From Bacillota bacterium (GTDB lineage: Bacteria > Bacillota > Sulfobacillia > RBS10-35 > Bu92), in contig JADBKN010000015.1 in assembly GCA_014896375.1 (NCBI GenBank), forward strand, positions 1-64,000: a DNA stretch of 64,000 bases, in the 5' to 3' direction. Positions within the stretch are counted from its first letter, which is position 1, and the number at the start of each line of letters is the position of its first letter. Shown piece by piece: positions 58,084 through 64,000 of this stretch. The notes below the pieces were generated by a model, which was not told where the DNA came from, did not search any database, and saw only the letters and a program-made list of their open reading frames with translations. The translations under genes and the position numbers were made by a program.

Positions 58084-59466
58084 GTGGCCGATTTCGACGT
58101 CGTGGTGCTCGGTGGCGGCACGGGCGGGTACGTCGCCGCCATCCGCGCCGCGCAGCTGGGCATGAAGGCGGCCCTGGTGGAGGAGGACAAGGTGGGCGGC
58201 ACCTGCCTGCACCGCGGTTGCATCCCGACGAAAGTCATGCTGCAGGCGGCCGACCTGCTCCATGACATCCGCCGCGCCGCGGAGTTCGGCCTCACGCCGG
58301 TCGCGGGCGCGGACGTCGACTGGGCCGGTCTGGCGCAGCGCAAGCACCGCATTGTCACCACGCTGCACCGTGGGGTCGAGTACCTCCTCAAGAAGAACGG
58401 GGTGGAGCTCGTCAGGGGCCGCGGCGCTCTGGACGGGCCCGGCCGCGTGCGCGTCGGGGAGCGCGTGCTTACGGCCTCGCACACGATCATCGCCACGGGG
58501 TCGCGCCCGCGGGAGTTGCCCGGCCTGCCCTTTGACGGCCGGCGCGTGATCTCCAGCGACCACGCGCTGCAACTGGAGCGGCGGCCGGCGTCGGTCGTCG
58601 TCGTCGGCGCGGGCGCTGTGGGCGTGGAGTTCGCCTCGCTCTTCCGGGACTTCGGCGCGGAGGTGACGTTGGTCGAGTGGCTGCCGCGGCTCATGCCGCT
58701 TGAGGACGAGGACGTGTCCGCGGAGCTGCAGCGCGCCTTCGAAAAGCGTGGCATCCGCTGTCTCACGGGCGCACAGGTCTTGGCGCCGTCCGTGCGCGCG
58801 GGGGAAGGCGGCGTGGAGCTCGTCGTGCGGCGCGGCGAGGAAGAGGTCAAACTGGAGGCGGAGGTTCTTTTGGTGGCCGTCGGGCGCGCGGCGCGCGTGG
58901 AGGACTGCGGGCTGGAGACGGCGGGCGTGGCCGTGGAGCGCGGCTTCATCCGCGTGGACGGGTGGATGCGCACCAACGTGCCGGGGGTGTACGCCATCGG
59001 CGACGCCGTCGGCGGCCTGCAGCTGGCGCACGTCGCCGCGCACGAGGGGATCGTGGCGGTGGAGACGGCGGCCGGTCACGAGCCCGACCCGATCGATTAC
59101 ACCAAGGCGCCGCGGGCCACGTACTGCCGGCCGCAGGTGGCGAGCGTCGGCTACAGCGAGCGCGAGGCGCGGGAGGCCGGCTACCGCGTCAAGGCCGGCA
59201 CCTTCCCCTTCCGCGCGATCGGCAAGGCGCTCATCGTGGGCGAGGGCGAGGGTTTCTGCAAGGTCGTGGCGGACGAGGACGGCGGCGTGCTGGGCGTCCA
59301 CCTCATCGGTCCGCACGCCACGGACCTCATCGCGGAGGGGGCGCTCCTCCGCTTCATGGACGGCACCGCGTGGGAGCTGGGCACGGTCATCCACCCGCAC
59401 CCCACGCTGTCGGAGGTTCTCGGGGAAGCCGGCCTGGCCGTCGAGGGCCGGGCCATTCACGTTTGA
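58084..59466 (+). CDS. lpdA: Dihydrolipoyl dehydrogenase
   Basis: VADFDVVVLGGGTGGYVAAIRAAQLGMKAALVEEDKVGGTCLHRGCIPTKVML...YAIGDAVGGLQLAHVAAHEG. Confidence 0.96.
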   Translation: MADFDVVVLGGGTGGYVAAIRAAQLGMKAALVEEDKVGGTCLHRGCIPTKVMLQAADLLHDIRRAAEFGLTPVAGADVDWAGLAQRKHRIVTTLHRGVEYLLKKNGVELVRGRGALDGPGRVRVGERVLTASHTIIATGSRPRELPGLPFDGRRVISSDHALQLERRPASVVVVGAGAVGVEFASLFRDFGAEVTLVEWLPRLMPLEDEDVSAELQRAFEKRGIRCLTGAQVLAPSVRAGEGGVELVVRRGEEEVKLEAEVLLVAVGRAARVEDCGLETAGVAVERGFIRVDGWMRTNVPGVYAIGDAVGGLQLAHVAAHEGIVAVETAAGHEPDPIDYTKAPRATYCRPQVASVGYSEREAREAGYRVKAGTFPFRAIGKALIVGEGEGFCKVVADEDGGVLGVHLIGPHATDLIAEGALLRFMDGTAWELGTVIHPHPTLSEVLGEAGLAVEGRAIHV

Positions 59467-59512
59467 CGAGCCGCGGGCGGCGCGAGGCCGCGGCATCGCG
59501 GAGGTGGCGCAC

Positions 59513-60535
59513 TTGAGCGATTGGAAGAAGCTCGGACTGACCGCGGAGGACCTCGTCGGCATGTACCGCACGATGCTTCTGGCCCGCCGTCTGGACGAGC
59601 GCCAGTGGGTCATGAACCGCATGGGGAAGGCGCCGTTCGTCATCTCCTGCCAGGGCCACGAGGCGGCGCAGGTCGGCTGCGCCTGGGCGCTGGAGCGCGG
59701 CAAGGACTTCACCCTGCCGTACTACAGGGATCTGGGCGTCGTCCTCACCATGGGCATGACGCCGCGGGAGGTCATGCTCGACTTCTTCGGCCGGGCGGAG
59801 GGGCCGAGCAGCGGCGGCCGGCAGATGCCCGGACACTACTCGCACCCCAGGTTGCGCATCGTCTCGCAGTCCAGCACGGTCGCCGTGCAGGCCGTGCACG
59901 CGGCAGGCATCGGCTACGCGGCGCGCCTGCGGGGCGAGGACACCGTGGTCTACACGTCCTTTGGGGAGGGCGCGGCCCAGCAGGGCGACATCCACGAGGC
60001 GATGAACTGGGCGGGCATCTATAAGCTCCCCGTGATCTTCGTCTGCCAGAACAACAAGTACGCCATCTCCGTCTCCGCCTCGAAGCAGATGGCCATCGAG
60101 AACGTCGCCGACCGCGCGGCCGGCTACGGCTTCCCCGGGGTCACCGTCGACGGTCGCGACCCCATCGCCGTCTACGCCGCCATGAAGCGCGCCGTGGAGC
60201 GCGCCCGGGCGGGCGAGGGCGCGACGCTGATCGAGGCTAAGGTGTACCGCCTCACGCCGCACTCCTCAGACGATGACGACCGCAGCTATCGCAGCCGCGA
60301 GGAGGTCGAGGCCGAACGCAAGCGCGACCCGGTCCTGCTCTTTGCGGAACGCCTCAAGAAGGAGGGCGTCCTTGACGACGAGCGGCTCGCGGCGCTCGAC
60401 GCCGAGGTGCGGAGAGAGGTCGACGACGCCACCGAGTACGCGGAGAAGGCGCCCGATCCGCGCCCCGAAGACTTGTACGCCCGGCTTTACGCCACGGAGC
60501 CGGTAATCGGCCAGGGAGGCGGCGCACGTGCCTGA
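59513..60535 (+). CDS. 2-oxoacid (branched-chain type) dehydrogenase E1 alpha
   Basis: TTG start after GGAGGT; MYRTMLLARRLDERQWVMNRMGKAPFVISCQGHEAAQVG...GDIHEAMNWAGIYKLPVIFVCQNNKYAISVS. Confidence 0.94.
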   Translation: MSDWKKLGLTAEDLVGMYRTMLLARRLDERQWVMNRMGKAPFVISCQGHEAAQVGCAWALERGKDFTLPYYRDLGVVLTMGMTPREVMLDFFGRAEGPSSGGRQMPGHYSHPRLRIVSQSSTVAVQAVHAAGIGYAARLRGEDTVVYTSFGEGAAQQGDIHEAMNWAGIYKLPVIFVCQNNKYAISVSASKQMAIENVADRAAGYGFPGVTVDGRDPIAVYAAMKRAVERARAGEGATLIEAKVYRLTPHSSDDDDRSYRSREEVEAERKRDPVLLFAERLKKEGVLDDERLAALDAEVRREVDDATEYAEKAPDPRPEDLYARLYATEPVIGQGGGARA

Positions 60536-61517
60536 GAAGACGCTCATCGAAGCGATCCACGACGCCATGGACGAGGAGATGGCCCGGGACCCGTCCGTGG
60601 TGCTCCTCGGCGAGGACGTCGGCCTGCGCGGCGGCGTGTTCCGCGCCAGCGCCGGCCTCATCGAGAAGTACGGCGAGGCGCGCGTGATCGACACTCCGCT
60701 CGCGGAGTCGAGCATCGCCGGCGTGGCCATCGGCATGGCGCTGAACGGCCTGCGGCCCATCGCGGAGATGCAGTTCGCCGACTTCTCCTTCCCGGCCTTC
60801 AACCAGATCCAGAGCGAGGCCGCGCGCATGTACTACCGCTCGAACGGCGGCTGGAAGGTGCCGATGGTGGTGCGCATGCCGTACGGCGGCGGACCCGGCG
60901 TGCACGGCGCGCTCTACCACTCCCAGAGCGTGGAGGCCTTCTACGCGCACATCCCGGGATTGAAGGTCGTCCTGCCGTCGTTCCCGTACGATGCCAAGGG
61001 CATGCTGAAGGCGGCCATCCGCGACGACGACCCCGTCATCTTCCTCGAGCACAAGAAGGCGTACCGCTCCGTGCGCCAGGAGGTCCCGGACGGGGACTAC
61101 ACGGTGCCGCTGGGCCCGGCGGAGGTGCGGCGGGAGGGGCGCCACGTCACGATCTACAGTTACGGCTTCCTCCTGCATGAGTCCCTGCGCGCGGCCGAAC
61201 AGCTCAAGGGCGAGGGCATCGAGTGCACGGTCGTCGACGTGCGCTCCCTCAAGCCGCTCGACAAGAAGACGATCGTCGAGGCGGCGAAGCTCACGGGGCG
61301 CGTGCTCATCGTGCACGAGGACAACGTCTCCTTCGGCGCGGGCGCGGAGATCGCGGCCGTGATCGCGGAGGAGGCGCTCTTCCACCTCGACGCGCCGGTG
61401 CGGCGCCTCTGCGGGCCGGACGTGCCGGGGATCGGCTTCAACCACGTCTACGAAGTGGAATTCACGCCGGACGCGGCGCGCATCGCGGCCGCGGCGCGCG
61501 AGCTGGCCCGATACTGA
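60528..61517 (+). CDS. 2-oxoacid dehydrogenase E1 beta
   Basis: EKTLIEAIHDAMDEEMARDPSVVLLGEDVGLRGGVFRASAGLIEKYGEARVIDTPLAESSIAGVAIGMAL. Confidence 0.96.
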   Translation: MPEKTLIEAIHDAMDEEMARDPSVVLLGEDVGLRGGVFRASAGLIEKYGEARVIDTPLAESSIAGVAIGMALNGLRPIAEMQFADFSFPAFNQIQSEAARMYYRSNGGWKVPMVVRMPYGGGPGVHGALYHSQSVEAFYAHIPGLKVVLPSFPYDAKGMLKAAIRDDDPVIFLEHKKAYRSVRQEVPDGDYTVPLGPAEVRREGRHVTIYSYGFLLHESLRAAEQLKGEGIECTVVDVRSLKPLDKKTIVEAAKLTGRVLIVHEDNVSFGAGAEIAAVIAEEALFHLDAPVRRLCGPDVPGIGFNHVYEVEFTPDAARIAAAARELARY

Positions 61518-61531
61518 AAGGAGGCGGCCGC

Positions 61532-62845
61532 GTGGAGGTCACGGTGAAGATGCCGCAGCTGGGCGAGAGCGTCACGGAGGGCACCGTCTCGGCCTGGCTG
61601 AAGAAACCGGGGGACCGCGTGGAGCGGTACGAATCGCTCCTGGAAGTCATCACCGACAAGGTGAACGCCGAGGTGCCGTCGCCGCACGCCGGGGTGGTGA
61701 AGGCGCTCCTGGTGAAGGAAGGCGACACCGTCCCGGTCGGTACGCCGATCTGCATTCTGGAGGCGGAGGGCGAGGGGGAGGCGGACGCGTCCGCGGCGGA
61801 AGGTCACGGCCCGGCGGCCGGCGCGGCGCCCGCGGGCAGCGCGGAGCCGGGGGCCGGCGCGGTGACGGCGGCTTCGACGGAGAGTCCGCAACCGTTCGCG
61901 CCGGGCCAGTCCGAGCGCGGCCGCTACTCGCCGGCCGTGCGCCGCCTCGCGCGGGAACACGGCGTCGATCTGACGCAGGTCCGGGGGACGGGCGCCGGCG
62001 GGCGCGTCACGCGCGAGGACGTGGAGCGGTTCGTCGCCCAGCGGGCCGCGGGCGCGCCCGCGCCGGCCGCGCCCGCGGCCGTCCACCGCGCGGCCGAGGC
62101 GCCCGCCGCCCACGGCGCGCCGGCCGCGCCCGCGCCGAAGCTCGGCCCGGATGACGAGCTCCTGCCGCTCACGCCCATCCGCCGCACGATCGCCCGCAAC
62201 ATGGTGCTCAGCGCCTCCACCATCCCGCACGCCTGGACGATGGTCGAGGCGGACGTCACGGGCATCGAGCGTCTCATCGAGGCGCGCGGCGCGGAGTTCC
62301 GGGCGCGCGAGGGCGTGCCCCTCACCTTCCTGCCCTTCGCCGTCAAGGCGGCCGTCGAAGCGCTCAAGGTGGTGCCGCGGCTCAACGCGACCTGGTCCGA
62401 GGAGGGCATCATCCTTCACCGGCGCGTCCACATCGGCATCGCCGTGGCCACGGAGGAAGGGCTCGTGGTGCCGGTCGTGCACGATGCCGACCGCCTGAGC
62501 ATCGCCGGCCTGGCGGCGGCCATCGCCGACCTCGCCGCGCGCGCGCGCGCGGGTACACTGAAGCTGGACGACATGCAGGGCGGCACGTTCACCGTCGACA
62601 ATACCGGAGCCGTCGGCACCGAACTCTCCGTGCCGATCCTCGTGCCGGGGCAGACCGGCATCCTCACGACGGAGCGCGCGAAGAAGAAGCCGGTCGTCGT
62701 CGGCGACGCCATCGCCATCCGCACGATGATGGCGCTCTGCCTGTCGATCGACCACCGCGTCGTCGACGGCGCGGAGGCCGGCCGGTTCCTCACCGAGGTG
62801 CGCAGGCGCCTGGAGAGCGTGGGGCCCGAGACCGGCCTCTACTGA
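61532..62845 (+). CDS. 2-oxoacid dehydrogenase E2 (lipoyl acyltransferase)
   Basis: VEVTVKMPQLGESVTEGTVSAWLKKPGDRVERYESLLEVITDKVNAEVPSP; E3-binding YSPAVRRLAREHGVDLTQVRGTGAGGRVTREDV; catalytic SIDHRVVDGAEAGRFL. Confidence 0.96.
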   Translation: MEVTVKMPQLGESVTEGTVSAWLKKPGDRVERYESLLEVITDKVNAEVPSPHAGVVKALLVKEGDTVPVGTPICILEAEGEGEADASAAEGHGPAAGAAPAGSAEPGAGAVTAASTESPQPFAPGQSERGRYSPAVRRLAREHGVDLTQVRGTGAGGRVTREDVERFVAQRAAGAPAPAAPAAVHRAAEAPAAHGAPAAPAPKLGPDDELLPLTPIRRTIARNMVLSASTIPHAWTMVEADVTGIERLIEARGAEFRAREGVPLTFLPFAVKAAVEALKVVPRLNATWSEEGIILHRRVHIGIAVATEEGLVVPVVHDADRLSIAGLAAAIADLAARARAGTLKLDDMQGGTFTVDNTGAVGTELSVPILVPGQTGILTTERAKKKPVVVGDAIAIRTMMALCLSIDHRVVDGAEAGRFLTEVRRRLESVGPETGLY

Positions 62846-62877
62846 CCGGCCGCGGCCGGCGAAAGGAGTGGGGGAAC

Positions 62878-63855
62878 GTGGCCATCCCAGAGAACGATCG
62901 CGCGGGGAGCGCGCCGGCTCGCGGGCTGCCCGTCCTGCCCGGGCCGGACGGCACCGTGCCGGCGCGCCCGGAATGGCTCAAGGTGAAGCTCACGACCGGT
63001 CCCAACTACCGGGACGTCAAGAACCTCCTGCGCGCGGAGCGGCTGCACACCGTGTGCGAGGAGGCGCGCTGCCCGAACATCTTCGAGTGCTTCGAGCACC
63101 GCACGGCCACGTTCATGATCCTGGGGAACGTCTGCACCTGGGCCTGCCGCTACTGCGCGGTGGAGTCCGGCCGGCCGGCCGGCCTGGACCTGGAGGAGCC
63201 CGTGCGCCTGGCGGAGACGGTGGAGCGCCTGGGCCTCCAGCACGTCGTCATCACGTCCGTCACGCGCGACGACCTGCCGGACGGCGGCGCCGGCATCTTC
63301 GCCGCGTGCATCGAGCAGATCCGCAAGCGGCGGCCGCAGTGCACGGTGGAGGTGCTCATCCCCGACCTCCGCCGCCGCCGCGAGAACCTGGCCATCGTCA
63401 TGGAGAAGCGGCCGGACATCCTCAACCACAACATCGAGACGGTGCCGCGCCTCTTCAAGGCGATGCGGCCGAAGGGCGACTACGAGGGCTCGCTGCGCCT
63501 CCTCGCGCAGGCGAAGGAGATGGCGCCGGACGTGCCGACCAAGTCCGGGCTGATGGTGGGGCTGGGCGAGACGTTCGAGGAGGTGCTCGCCACGATGGAC
63601 GACCTGCGCGCCGCGGGCGTCGACATCCTCACCGTGGGCCAGTACCTCCGGCCGACGAGCCAGGCGCGCCACGTGCCGGCCTTCCGCTACTGGCGGCCGG
63701 AGGAGTTCCGGGCTCTCAAGGAGGAGGGTTTGAAGCGCGGCTTCACGCACGTGGAGGCGGGCCCGCTGGTGCGCTCCTCCTATCACGCCTGGCAACAGGT
63801 CCAGGACCACGCCGCCGCGCTGCGCGCGCGCGAGCAGGCGGGAATGGCGCCATGA
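62878..63855 (+). CDS. lipA: Lipoyl synthase
   Basis: GTG start after AAAGGAG; CEEARCPNIFECFEHRTATFMILGNVCTWACRYCAVESGRP; TKSGLMVGLGE. Confidence 0.97.
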   Translation: MAIPENDRAGSAPARGLPVLPGPDGTVPARPEWLKVKLTTGPNYRDVKNLLRAERLHTVCEEARCPNIFECFEHRTATFMILGNVCTWACRYCAVESGRPAGLDLEEPVRLAETVERLGLQHVVITSVTRDDLPDGGAGIFAACIEQIRKRRPQCTVEVLIPDLRRRRENLAIVMEKRPDILNHNIETVPRLFKAMRPKGDYEGSLRLLAQAKEMAPDVPTKSGLMVGLGETFEEVLATMDDLRAAGVDILTVGQYLRPTSQARHVPAFRYWRPEEFRALKEEGLKRGFTHVEAGPLVRSSYHAWQQVQDHAAALRAREQAGMAP

Positions 63856-64000
63856 CGGCGCCGCATGAAGCGTGGCTCTTGCAGCCGGGCCGCGTGCCCT
63901 ACCGGCCCGCGTGGGCGGCGCAGCAGCGCCTGGCGGCCGCGCGCGCGGAGGGCCGCATCCCGGACGTGCTCATCCTCCTTGAGCACCCGCACACCTTCAC
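63852..64000 (+). CDS. lipB: Lipoyl(octanoyl) transferase (partial)
   Basis: ATGA overlap with lipA; MTAPHEAWLLQPGRVPYRPAWAAQQRLAAARAEGRIPDVLILLEHPHTFT. Confidence 0.88.
   Translation, partial: MTAPHEAWLLQPGRVPYRPAWAAQQRLAAARAEGRIPDVLILLEHPHTF

Overview
High-GC (about 70%) bacterial chromosomal window, densely packed with coding genes. Gene content suggests a high-GC Bacillota lineage (Symbiobacterium/Thermaerobacter-like; inference only). No rRNA, tRNA, CRISPR, prophage or transposase was recognised. From left to right it contains: a competence block (comEC partial, ispH, comEA, leuS; minus strand); a hypothetical two-module protein; dnaE; a PgpA-like phosphatase; a quinate-dehydrogenase-like protein; an SCP2 protein and an APC permease; a SprT-like protein and an S9 peptidase (minus); a visibly decayed ABC-2 exporter operon; a complete branched-chain amino-acid ABC transporter followed by a tryptophanase-like lyase; an M42 peptidase; a truncated GNAT and an amidohydrolase; NUDIX and methyltransferase genes; a GH125-like glycosidase; a beta-hydroxyacid dehydrogenase; pxpBC fusion and pxpA; a DUF2007-like gene, pfkA and pyk; an orphan conserved protein divergent from mrp; a GH18 protein; a cobalamin adenosyltransferase, HD hydrolase, cytosolic BtuF-like protein, MoxR, DUF58, DUF4129 and Cys-rich protein cluster; redox genes and DegV/DAK2; a CaCA antiporter; and a branched-chain 2-oxoacid dehydrogenase operon (lpdA, E1a, E1b, E2) with lipA and lipB. 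Points most worth a second look are the corrinoid/MoxR-DUF58 neighbourhood, two genes that appear to need non-AUG/GUG/UUG start codons (ACG and ATC/CTG), the multiply deleted ABC-2 exporter, two separate 21-bp minisatellites, and a hairpin that would mask the comEA ribosome-binding site. Most long ORFs antisense to these genes in the supplied track are GC-bias artefacts. Family calls come from reading the translations, not from database searches.
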